Origin: Pseudonocardia sp. C8
GTDB lineage: Bacteria > Actinomycetota > Actinomycetes > Mycobacteriales > Pseudonocardiaceae
Assembly (NCBI RefSeq): GCF_014267175.1
Contig: NZ_JACMTR010000002.1
Location: 5,233,501-5,297,500, forward strand
DNA length: 64,000 bases
Direction: 5' to 3'
The translations under genes and the position numbers were made by a program. Position 1 is the first letter of the stretch. Each line of letters starts with the position of its first letter. Below the pieces are notes generated by a model. That model saw nothing but the letters and a program-made list of their open reading frames with translations. It ran no database searches and had not been told where the DNA came from. Of this stretch, positions 34,212 to 41,849 are shown piece after piece.

Positions 34212-34284
34212 CGCGCCCGAAGGGATTCGAACCCCTAACCTTCTGATCCGTAGTCAGATGCTCTATCCGTTGAGCTACGGGCGC
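34212..34284 (-). tRNA. tRNA-Arg (anticodon ACG)
   Basis: On the minus strand GCGCCCG pairs with CGGGCGC as a perfect acceptor stem. The D arm (TAGCTCAACGGATAGAGCA), anticodon loop CTACGGA giving ACG, and T arm GGGGTTCGAATCCCT are all standard. Discriminator G; CCA is not encoded. Confidence 0.96.
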
Positions 34285-34340
34285 ATGCGCGTTCTTCAGT
34301 TGTCGACCGGCGGGGCCCCGTGAGGCCCGCCGTGCCGGCG

Positions 34341-34430
34341 CGGAGGCTCCGGGATTTGAACCCGGGATGGGGGGTAACCCCAAACCGCATTAGCAGTGCG
34401 GCGCCATAGACCAGACTAGGCGAAGCCTCC
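34341..34430 (-). tRNA. tRNA-Ser (anticodon GCT)
   Basis: Type II tRNA, 90 nt, on the minus strand. Acceptor GGAGGCT/AGCCTCC, anticodon loop CTGCTAA giving GCT, long variable arm (GGGG-TTA-CCCC), and T loop GGGTTCAAATCCC. CCA is not encoded. It lies 56 bp from tRNA-Arg on the same strand and may be co-transcribed. Confidence 0.96.
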
Positions 34431-34527
34431 CCGGTGCCTCACGGCCACCAGCGGGGACAACAGTACACGGCGCCTCAACCGGTTCCCCACCGGGGTCCCC
34501 TCGCACACGGGACCCCGGCGCGCCCCC

Positions 34528-36525
34528 TCAGGTCCCCGCGAGCTCCACGAACGGGGCCAGCGAGTCCGGGTTCTGCAGCGCCCCGGCCGAGACGGCCTTC
34601 TCCGGCGCCGTCCCGGAGAGGATCTTCTTGACCGGTACCTCGCACTTCTTGCCGTTGAGCGTGCGCGGCACCGAGTCGACCACGACGAACCGGTCCGGCA
34701 CGTGCCGGGGCGAGAGCTCCTTGCGCAGCCGCGTCCGCAGCGTCGGCTCGACGTCGTCGAGGGACACGCCGTCGTCGAGCACCAGGAAGCAGAGCAGCGC
34801 GCCCTCCTCGCGGGCGCCCAGCGCGGTGGTGTCGATCACCAGGGAGTCGGCGACGCCGTCGACGGTCTCGACGACCGAGTAGAAGTCCGCGGTGCCCATC
34901 CGGACGCCGCCGCGGTTCAGCGTCGAGTCCGACCGCCCGTAGATCACGTACGAGTCGCGCGGCGTCCGCCGGACCCAGTCGCCGTGCCGCCACTTCCCGG
35001 GGAAGTCCTCGAAATAGGCCTCCCGAAGCCGGGTGCCGTCCGGGTCGTTCCAGAACATCACCGGCATCGACGGCGTCGGGGTCGTGATGACCAGCTCGCC
35101 GACGTCGTCGAGCAGGTCGGTGCCGTCCTCGCCGTAGGACCGGACGTCGGCGCCGAGCGCCGCGCAGGACAGCTCGCCCAGCCAGACCGGGACGGTCGGG
35201 GCGCTGGTCAGGAACGCCGCGCAGACGTCGGTGCCGCCGGAGACCGAGCAGATCTGGATGTGCTTCCCGGCCGCGTCGCCGATCCAGCGGAACCCCTCCA
35301 CCGACAGCGGCGCGCCGGTGGAGCCGAGCGCCCGCATCGCGGAGAGGTCGTGCTCGTCGCCGGGGCGCAGGCCGGCCTTCATGCAGGACTGCACGTACGG
35401 CGCGGACACGCCGAACAGCGACACCCGGTGCCTCGCGGCCAGCGCCCACAGCGCGTTCAGGTCGGGGTGGCCGGGGCTGCCGTCGAACATCACGATCGTC
35501 GCCCCGACGAGAAGCCCCCCGGCCAGGAAGTTCCACATCATCCAGCCGGTGGTGGTGAACCAGAAGAACCGCTCCCCCGGCCCGAGCCCGTGCTGCAGCC
35601 GCATCGCCTTGAGGTGCTCGAGCACGATGCCGCCGTGGCCGTGCACGATGCCCTTCGGCAGCCCGGTCGTGCCGGAGGAGTAGAGCACCCACAGCGGGTG
35701 GTCGAACGGGACCGGGGTGAACTCCAGCGGGCCCGGTTCGGCGGTGAACTCGCTCCACGGGGTCGTGCCGTCCAGCGTGGCGTCCGCGTCCAGGTACCCG
35801 ACGAGCACGGTCTGCCGCAGCGACGACATCTGCTCCTGCAGGGCGGTCACGTTCGCGCGGATGTCGAAGCCCTTGCCGTTGTAGCGGTAGCCGTCGACCG
35901 CCACCAGCACGGTGGGCTCGATCTGGGCGAACCGGTCGTGCACCGCACGGGCACCGAAGTCCGGCGAGCACGACGACCAGATTGCGCCCAGGCTGGCCGT
36001 GGCCAGGAACGCGACCAGGGTCTCGACCGAGTTCGGGGCGAGCGCGACGACCCGGTCCCCGCGGCCGACGCCGGCCCGGACCAGCCCGGCGCGGGCCCGC
36101 CCGACCTGCTCGCGCAGCTCGCGGTGGGTGACGGTCCGCTCCAGGCCGTCCTCCCGGACGAACTCGACGGCCACGTCGTCGTCGGCGCGGCCGGGCCCCG
36201 GGGTCAGCGCATGCTCGGCGTAGTTCAGCGTCGCGCCGGGGAACCACTCGGCACCCGGCATGTCGCGCGAGCCGAGCGTCGCGGTGGGCCGGTCGTGGAA
36301 GATCACGCCGCAGTACTCGGCCACCGCCGACCAGAAGCCGTCGAGGTCCGAGACCGACCAGGCGTGCAGCTGGGCGTAGTCGCTGACGTCGGTGACCGGC
36401 GCGCCCCGCTCGTCACGGGCCCACGTGGCGAACTTGACGATCTCGGTGTGCGGCACCTGCTCCGGGTCCGGAGTCCACAACAGCTCGGGCACGTCCGGGT
36501 CGGTCACGGTCTGCGCTGACGACAT
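34528..36525 (-). CDS. aacS: acetoacetyl-CoA synthetase
   Basis: 665-aa acyl-AMP ligase that activates acetoacetate to acetoacetyl-CoA. It begins with the acetyl-CoA-synthetase-type N-terminal helix region (DLDGFWSAVAEYCGV). The P-loop is LYSSGTTGLPKGIVHGHGG, the adenylate motif FTTTGWMMWN is typical of AacS, and the hinge/catalytic Lys lies in RTLNGKKCEVPVKKIL. I use ATG 36525 (MSSAQTV) in place of one 81 bp upstream. It is involved in ketone-body or polyhydroxybutyrate-derived acetoacetate use. Confidence 0.93.
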   Translation of the reverse strand: MSSAQTVTDPDVPELLWTPDPEQVPHTEIVKFATWARDERGAPVTDVSDYAQLHAWSVSDLDGFWSAVAEYCGVIFHDRPTATLGSRDMPGAEWFPGATLNYAEHALTPGPGRADDDVAVEFVREDGLERTVTHRELREQVGRARAGLVRAGVGRGDRVVALAPNSVETLVAFLATASLGAIWSSCSPDFGARAVHDRFAQIEPTVLVAVDGYRYNGKGFDIRANVTALQEQMSSLRQTVLVGYLDADATLDGTTPWSEFTAEPGPLEFTPVPFDHPLWVLYSSGTTGLPKGIVHGHGGIVLEHLKAMRLQHGLGPGERFFWFTTTGWMMWNFLAGGLLVGATIVMFDGSPGHPDLNALWALAARHRVSLFGVSAPYVQSCMKAGLRPGDEHDLSAMRALGSTGAPLSVEGFRWIGDAAGKHIQICSVSGGTDVCAAFLTSAPTVPVWLGELSCAALGADVRSYGEDGTDLLDDVGELVITTPTPSMPVMFWNDPDGTRLREAYFEDFPGKWRHGDWVRRTPRDSYVIYGRSDSTLNRGGVRMGTADFYSVVETVDGVADSLVIDTTALGAREEGALLCFLVLDDGVSLDDVEPTLRTRLRKELSPRHVPDRFVVVDSVPRTLNGKKCEVPVKKILSGTAPEKAVSAGALQNPDSLAPFVELAGT

Positions 36526-36627
36526 GCGGTCAGCTTCCCCGACCGCACCGGCCACGCACCAGTGCTGAGGTTCGTTCCGCACGCTTCTCTCAGTGGTCCC
36601 GGCCACAGCCGGGTCAGCGCAGCCGGG

Positions 36628-37323
36628 TCAGCGCAGGTGCGAGTCGAACCAGTTGAGCACCCGCGCCCAGGCCTCGGCCGCGGAGTCGGGGTCGTCGTCG
36701 AACCGGTAGCCGGTCGACGGGTAGACGACGACGTCGGTCGCCACCCCGGACTTCTCGGCCGCCCCGCGCAGCCGGTCGACCGCGGCGCTGTCCGTCGCCT
36801 CCGAGTAGATCCCCAGCCACGGGCAGGTCAGCTCGGGGGCCGTCTCGACCAGCGCCGGGACGCTGCGGGACGGGGAGCGCTCGATCCCCTCCCCCGCGAC
36901 GGTGACCGCGGCACCGAGGGTGCGGTTGGCGGCCACGTGCAGCGCCACCGTGCCGCCCAGGTCGAACCCGAGCACGCCCATCCGGTCGGCCTCGACACCG
37001 CAGTCGGCCAGCCAGCCGAACGCGGTCTCGCAGTCGTCCATGACCTGGTCGGGTTCGAGCCGCTCGAGCTGCGCGGCCACCTCGGTGTCGGTGCCGGAGC
37101 CGAGGTCGTCGGCGTGGTCGCGGTGGTAGAGGTGCGGCGCGACGGCCAGCCAGCCGTCGCTGGCCAGCCCGGTCACCAGCAGCCGCACGGAGTCGGTGAC
37201 CCCGCGTGCCTCCTGGAGCACGACGACGCCGCCGCGGGCCGGCCCGTCCGGCTCGGCGACCGTCAGTCGCAGCTCGCTCCCGTCGGTCAGCGGCACGCCT
37301 TCGGTGCGGGTCCCCGTGGTCAT
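36628..37323 (-). CDS. dienelactone-hydrolase-like protein lacking the triad
   Basis: 231-aa alpha/beta-hydrolase of the dienelactone hydrolase family by fold and length. The oxyanion-side Glu38 (LQEARGVTD) is kept. However, the nucleophile elbow reads GFDLGG, so Asp121 replaces the usual Cys; the region expected to supply the acid reads GIYSEATDSA; and the catalytic His is replaced by Tyr206 (YPSTGYRF, normally G.GHAF). It is therefore probably not a standard hydrolase; a binding protein, pseudoenzyme or altered mechanism is possible. It is divergent from the aminotransferase, 60 bp away. Confidence 0.8.
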   Translation of the reverse strand: MTTGTRTEGVPLTDGSELRLTVAEPDGPARGGVVVLQEARGVTDSVRLLVTGLASDGWLAVAPHLYHRDHADDLGSGTDTEVAAQLERLEPDQVMDDCETAFGWLADCGVEADRMGVLGFDLGGTVALHVAANRTLGAAVTVAGEGIERSPSRSVPALVETAPELTCPWLGIYSEATDSAAVDRLRGAAEKSGVATDVVVYPSTGYRFDDDPDSAAEAWARVLNWFDSHLR

Positions 37324-37383
37324 GCCTTCACTCAACCAGAGCAACCGCCGACGTTTCGACCCCCGGGGGATACCGTTGCCCGC

Positions 37384-38448
37384 ATGACGCTGATCCGTCC
37401 CGATCTGGACACCCTGCCGGCGTACGTGCCGGGCCGTACCGTCCCCGGGGCGACCAAGCTGGCCAGCAACGAGGTCGCCGAACCGCCGGCGCCCGCCGTG
37501 CTGGAGGCGATCGCCCGGGCTGCCGCGAACGGCAACCGCTACCCGGATCTCGGTGTCGTGGAGCTGACCGCCCGGCTTGCCGACGTCCACGGCCTCGCCC
37601 CCGAGCGGATCGCCGTCGGCTGCGGCTCGGTGACCCTGTGCCAGCAGCTGGTGCAGGTCAGCTGCGTCGGCCCGGGTGACGAGGTGCTGTTCGCGTGGCG
37701 CTCGTTCGAGGCGTACCCGATCGTCGCCCGGATCGGCGGGGCGGAGATCCGCACCGTGCCGCTCGGCGAGGGCTTCCGGCACGACCTCGACGCGATGGCG
37801 GCCGCGATCACCGAGCGGACCCGGCTGGTCTTCGTGTGCAGCCCGAACAACCCGACCGGGCCGGCCGTGGGCCGCGACGAGTTCGTGCGCTTCCTCGACG
37901 CCGTGCCCGCCGACGTCCTCGTGGCCCTCGACGAGGCCTACGCCGAGTACGTCACCGACCCGGACGCGGTCTCCGGCCGGCCGCTGCTCGACGCGCACCC
38001 CAACCTCGTGGTGCTGCGGACGTTCTCGAAGGCGTACCGGATGGCCGGGCTGCGGGTCGGCTACGCGCTGGCGTCGGCCGAGGTGGCGACGGCGCTGCGC
38101 AAGGTGGCCCCGCCGTTCGGTGTCAACTCGGTCGCGCAGGCCGGGGCGATCGCGGCACTGGAGCACAGCGCGGAGATCCTCGCCGGCTGCGCCGACGTCG
38201 TCCGGGAGCGGCAACGGGTCGCCGCCGCCCTGCGCGACCTGGGCTTCCCGGTGCCCGACACCCAGGCCAACTTCGTCTGGCTGCCGCTCGGCGAGCGGGC
38301 CGACGAGTTCGCCCGGCACTGCGGTGAGCGGAAGGTGATCGTGCGGCCGTTCCAGGGCGACGGCGTCCGGGTCACTGTGTCCACGCCGCAGGAGAACGAC
38401 CTGCTGCTGGACGTCGCCTCGTCGTTCCCGGCTCAGCCCTCCAGCTGA
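37384..38448 (+). CDS. HisC/Pat-type aminotransferase
   Basis: 354-aa PLP-dependent class I/II aminotransferase, histidinol-phosphate or aromatic amino acid (Pat) type. It shows KLASNEVAEPP (~20), VCSPNNPTGPAV (~153), DEAYAEY (~182), the Schiff-base Lys in TFSKAYRMAGLRVGY (~218) and the terminal Arg in GDGVRVTVSTP. The start is ATG 37384 just after the divergent promoter. Actinobacteria often carry a second HisC paralogue that serves phenylalanine/tyrosine synthesis; no other his or aro gene is nearby, favouring Pat. The 3' end overlaps the convergent OmpR gene by 16 bp. Confidence 0.88.
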   Translation: MTLIRPDLDTLPAYVPGRTVPGATKLASNEVAEPPAPAVLEAIARAAANGNRYPDLGVVELTARLADVHGLAPERIAVGCGSVTLCQQLVQVSCVGPGDEVLFAWRSFEAYPIVARIGGAEIRTVPLGEGFRHDLDAMAAAITERTRLVFVCSPNNPTGPAVGRDEFVRFLDAVPADVLVALDEAYAEYVTDPDAVSGRPLLDAHPNLVVLRTFSKAYRMAGLRVGYALASAEVATALRKVAPPFGVNSVAQAGAIAALEHSAEILAGCADVVRERQRVAAALRDLGFPVPDTQANFVWLPLGERADEFARHCGERKVIVRPFQGDGVRVTVSTPQENDLLLDVASSFPAQPSS

Positions 38449-39158
38449 TAGCCGGTGCCGCGGACGGTCCGGATCCGATCCGGACCGATCTTGCGGCGCA
38501 GGTAGGAGATGTAGACCTGCACCAGGTTCGCCGAGACCGGTTCCGACCAGGCGCGGCGGGCGAGCTCGTCGTGCGTGACGACGTCGCCGCCCCGTTCGGC
38601 CAGCGCGACCAGCAGGGCGTACTCGGTCGGGGACAGCGCGACCCGGTGGCCGTCGACGTAGACCTGGCCGGCGTCGACGTCCACCGACACCCCGCCGTGC
38701 ACCAGCACGGTCGGCGCGGGCAGCCCGGCCGCGGCCCGCAGCCGCAGCCGGATCCGGGCGGAGAGCTCGTCCGGGACGAACGGCCGGATGAGGAAGTCGT
38801 CCCGGTCGCCGCGGAGCAGGCCGAGCAGGCCGGCCCGCCGCTCGCGGGGGACGACGGTGATCACCGGGGTCAGCGGCGACTCGGCGTGGATCGCGCCGAG
38901 CAGCACCGAGGGGTCGGGCCCGGGCAGTTCCATGTCCAGGACCAGGAGGTCCGGGACGCCGGCGCGGACGGCGTCGAGGACCTCGATGCCGTCGGAGGCG
39001 ACGGCGAGGTCCACACCCTCCGCGGCGAGGTCCTTGCCCAGGCTGCGGCCGAGCGAGGCCGAGGTCGTCGACGGCGGCAGGGCGAGGACCACCGTGAGCG
39101 ACCGGGCCGGGGTGCGGGGAAGCGGGACCGGGAGGGAAGGTGGGGCGCGGTCGTTCAC
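38433..39158 (-). CDS. OmpR-type regulator with atypical receiver
   Basis: 241-aa winged-helix response regulator; start GTG 39158, as sequence upstream is not receiver-like. The C-terminal DNA-binding domain is complete (VDGHRVALSPTEYALLVALAERGG...VQVYISYLRRKIG). The receiver keeps Asp75 (LDMELPG), but the acidic pair is missing (LALPPSTTS where VDDD is expected) and the conserved Lys is Arg125 (LIRPF). Mg2+-dependent phosphorylation is therefore doubtful. No histidine kinase is adjacent, so it is an orphan, possibly phosphorylation-independent. It is divergent from the membrane GH16 gene. Confidence 0.85.
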   Translation of the reverse strand: MNDRAPPSLPVPLPRTPARSLTVVLALPPSTTSASLGRSLGKDLAAEGVDLAVASDGIEVLDAVRAGVPDLLVLDMELPGPDPSVLLGAIHAESPLTPVITVVPRERRAGLLGLLRGDRDDFLIRPFVPDELSARIRLRLRAAAGLPAPTVLVHGGVSVDVDAGQVYVDGHRVALSPTEYALLVALAERGGDVVTHDELARRAWSEPVSANLVQVYISYLRRKIGPDRIRTVRGTGYQLEG

Positions 39159-39386
39159 GGGTCCTGGGGCACGGGCGGTGTTCGGGGAGCCACGGGGAGC
39201 ATCGGGCCACTGTCGCGCGGCGGACAGTCGGTCACAATCGGCTAACGGTGCGATGCGGTGCATCCGTGTAGATCGAATGGAGCAGCCCGGGAGTTCCGTT
39301 GCTCCGTTCGGCGCAGCGGTTCTACCGTTTTGGTCGGAACCTGCTGATCGTCGCGCGGCGGCGACCTGTCGGCGCGGGAAGGCAAC

Positions 39387-39413
39387 CACCCTTCTCAGCG
39401 AGGGTGTTCACCC
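39387..39413. promoter_or_regulatory. overlapping inverted repeats upstream of GH16
   Basis: CACCCT (39387-39392), AGGGTG (39401-39406) and CACCC (39409-39413) lie in the 283-bp gap between the divergent orphan regulator and the GH16 gene. The central element can pair with either flank (GGGTG-TT-CACCC is perfect). This could be an operator for the orphan regulator or alternative leader hairpins. The rest of the gap shows nothing I can name. Confidence 0.4.
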
Positions 39414-39441
39414 ACGGTCACGCTACCTAGAGTCGCTGACC

Positions 39442-41211
39442 ATGCGACGGAAGAGTTCCGCTGCGGCTGATCGGATCGACCCCCGGGATCTGATCGAGCG
39501 GGTCGCCGCAGAGCACAGCTCCCCCTCTGTGCCGTCCCCCCGGGCCGGGCGCTCCGCGTCCGCCGCCGTCCCTGCGACGACCCTGCTGCAGGGTGCGGTG
39601 ACCGCCTCCGGGCGGCACCGGCGCGCACGGACCGACGACGACAGCGGCGCCTTCCCCGCCGATGACCTCGTCCAGGCGGACGCTGCCCCGGCCGGTACGG
39701 CGACCGAGGACCGGGTGTCCGCGACGGCCCTCGACACCGGCGCCGGCGAGGTGAGTCCCTGGGCGCCGCGTCCGGCGGGACCCTTCTCCTCCGGCGAGGA
39801 CCACGCATCCCCCGGCGAGGCGACCGCGGACGGTGCGGTCGGTGGAGACGGCTCGGAGGGTGTGGCCGCCCCGGATGCGGTGCCCGGCAGCGGACCGGAC
39901 GCGCTGTCCGGAACCGGTCCGGACCGTTCCGACCGGGCCGGCCGCGGGATCCGCGGGATCACCGGGTCCGCTCTGGCCGGGACCGCGCTGGCCGGCATGC
40001 ACGGGCCGGGTGCCGGGTCGGCGTCCGGGGCCGGGTCGACCCGCGAGCTGACCAGCGGACCGGACGGCAGCCCGGTCGCCGCACCCGGCGGCGGACCGGA
40101 CGCCGAGCCGGCAGCGGCGGGGACGACGGGCGAGTCCGCGCTCGTGGAGATCGACCGGGCCGCGCCGGCCCGCCGGTCCACCGTCCGCCGGTTCGCCCCG
40201 CTCGGCGTGGGCGCGGCCGCGGTCCTCGCCGCCACGCTGGTCGTGACGCTCCTGCAGCCCGGCGCCGAGGACCCGTCGCTGAGCACCACCCTGGTCGATG
40301 CCTCCCGCCGGTCGGTCCCGGACGCCCCCGGATCCGCGGCCGCCGGTATCGGGGACGGCGGCGGGTCCGCGCTCGCCGACGCCGCCCAGGGCGCCTCCGG
40401 CCAGGTCGGCCCGGCGGTCGCCGCCGCCGAGCGGCGCACCGAGGAACGTCGCCGGCAGGCCGCGGCGGCGGAGCAGGAGTCCGCGGAAGGATCCACGGCC
40501 GGGTCCGGAGAGGAGCCGTCCGGGTCGGGGCCGGCGGCGGCTGCTGCACCGGCCGCGGGCGCCGCCCAGGTCGCCGGCGAGGGCATCCAGGCCGCGCTGG
40601 CGAAGGGCTGGCAGGCGGTCGGCGGGGACGAGTTCACCGGCTCGTCGCTCGGCGAGAACTGGACCGCCTACGACGGACCCGGCCACGACGGCCAGGGCCG
40701 CCGCACCCCGGACGCGGTGTCGGTGGAGAACGGCAACCTCGTGATCCGCGGCGACTCCGAGGGCAACACCGGCGGCATCGCCTGGGGCACCCCGCGCAAG
40801 TACGGCAAGTGGGAGATGCGCGCCCAGTTCCCGGCCGGCGACAAGCAGTACCACCCGGTGCTGCTGCTGTGGCCGAGCGAGGTGTCCTGGCCGGAGGGCG
40901 GCGAGGTCGACTTCGCCGAGACCAACAGCGCCGCCGACGACGTCTCGTTCTTCCTGCACTACGGCTCGTCCAACTCGCAGGAGCACGCGAAGAAGGCCGT
41001 CGACATCACCAAGTGGAACAACTACGCCGTCGAGTGGACCCCGGACGCGATCGTCGGCTACATCAACGGCGAGGAGTGGTTCCGGTCCGAGGACCCGAAC
41101 ACGCTGCCGCCCGGGCCGATGCACGCCACGGTCCAGCTGGACTACTTCCCCGACGGCGGGTCGCCCCAGCCGACCGAGATGCGGGTCGCCTGGATGCGCC
41201 AGTACTCGTGA
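39442..41211 (+). CDS. membrane-anchored GH16 glycoside hydrolase
   Basis: 589-aa type II membrane protein. The first ~245 residues are disordered, Gly/Ala/Ser/Asp-rich and predicted cytoplasmic, opening with DPRDLIERVAAEH. One membrane helix follows (GVGAAAVLAATLVVTLLQP, ~254-272), then a low-complexity linker with an Arg/Glu/Ala coil (~330-350), then a GH16 domain (~395-589) with the catalytic GEVDFAETNS (~488). The start is ATG 39442. The GH16 domain is close to that of the secreted GH16 at 15128. It likely acts on a beta-glucan-like polymer at the outer membrane face; the long inner tail may link it to a cytoplasmic partner. Confidence 0.88.
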   Translation: MRRKSSAAADRIDPRDLIERVAAEHSSPSVPSPRAGRSASAAVPATTLLQGAVTASGRHRRARTDDDSGAFPADDLVQADAAPAGTATEDRVSATALDTGAGEVSPWAPRPAGPFSSGEDHASPGEATADGAVGGDGSEGVAAPDAVPGSGPDALSGTGPDRSDRAGRGIRGITGSALAGTALAGMHGPGAGSASGAGSTRELTSGPDGSPVAAPGGGPDAEPAAAGTTGESALVEIDRAAPARRSTVRRFAPLGVGAAAVLAATLVVTLLQPGAEDPSLSTTLVDASRRSVPDAPGSAAAGIGDGGGSALADAAQGASGQVGPAVAAAERRTEERRRQAAAAEQESAEGSTAGSGEEPSGSGPAAAAAPAAGAAQVAGEGIQAALAKGWQAVGGDEFTGSSLGENWTAYDGPGHDGQGRRTPDAVSVENGNLVIRGDSEGNTGGIAWGTPRKYGKWEMRAQFPAGDKQYHPVLLLWPSEVSWPEGGEVDFAETNSAADDVSFFLHYGSSNSQEHAKKAVDITKWNNYAVEWTPDAIVGYINGEEWFRSEDPNTLPPGPMHATVQLDYFPDGGSPQPTEMRVAWMRQYS

Positions 41212-41248
41212 CCCACGACCGGCCGCGCCGACGCGCGACCGCGTGACG

Positions 41249-41289
41249 ACCGCCCGCCGCCCGGCGCTCCCCACCGGACGGCGGGCGGT
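41249..41289. terminator. bidirectional hairpin between convergent genes
   Basis: ACCGCCCGCCG (41249-41259) and its exact complement CGGCGGGCGGT (41279-41289) with a 19-nt loop, between the GH16 gene and the convergent acetyltransferase gene. A shared terminator is the likely role. Confidence 0.7.
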
Positions 41290-41308
41290 GTCGTGCCGGC
41301 ACCCGGGA

Positions 41309-41806
41309 TCAGCCCAGGTCACGCCGCATCGCGAGCCGCGGCCGGGCGTCCAGGCCACGGGCGATCTCGTCGTCCCGGATCGCCCGCAGCCCGGGGGTGA
41401 GCTCGACCAGCTCGCGGAACCCGAGCCGCACGTAGTAGGGCGCGTTCCACGGCACGTGCCGGTAGGTGGTCAGCGTCAGCGCCGGTAGCCGCCGGTCCCG
41501 CGCCCACCCGGCGAGGTGCTCGACCAGGCCGGCACCGATCCGGCGGCCGCGCATGCGGGGCAGCACCGAGACCTGCTCGAGGTGCGCGCAGCCGTCGACG
41601 ATCTCGGTGATGAGGTAGGCGACCGGCACGCCGTCCCGCTCGTCGACGAAGGCCCGGCCCGCGGCCGCGTAGGCGGCGAGCACCGCGGCGGGCGGCGGCT
41701 CGTCGTCGGCGACCACGGCCAGCCCGATCTCCCGGTACAGCTCACCCGCGGCACGTTCGATCTCCCGCATGGCCGCGACGTCCGCGGCGGTCCCCCGCCG
41801 GATCAC
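41309..41806 (-). CDS. GNAT-family N-acetyltransferase
   Basis: 165-aa acetyl-CoA-dependent N-acetyltransferase of the GNAT fold. Motif A is VSVLPRMRGRRIGAGLVEHLAGWA (~78-102), and the C-terminal YVRLGFREL is the motif B region. It resembles the small-molecule/amino-group acetyltransferases; the substrate is unknown. It may share a transcript with the downstream part of the GMC gene, whose stop lies 43 bp upstream. Confidence 0.85.
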   Translation of the reverse strand: MIRRGTAADVAAMREIERAAGELYREIGLAVVADDEPPPAAVLAAYAAAGRAFVDERDGVPVAYLITEIVDGCAHLEQVSVLPRMRGRRIGAGLVEHLAGWARDRRLPALTLTTYRHVPWNAPYYVRLGFRELVELTPGLRAIRDDEIARGLDARPRLAMRRDLG

Positions 41807-41849
41807 CCCGCGACCGTACGGCGGGACCCCGGCGGCCCGCCAGGGCCGG

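Noticed and set aside
34212..34430. tRNA genes as integration sites of a mobile element
   Set aside because: No integrase, direct attachment repeats or foreign-composition block adjoin any of the three tRNA genes.
36595..36640. Short direct repeat (GCCGGGTCAGCGCA twice) at the end of the dienelactone-hydrolase-like gene
   Set aside because: Two adjacent copies only, overlapping a stop codon; likely replication slippage without function.
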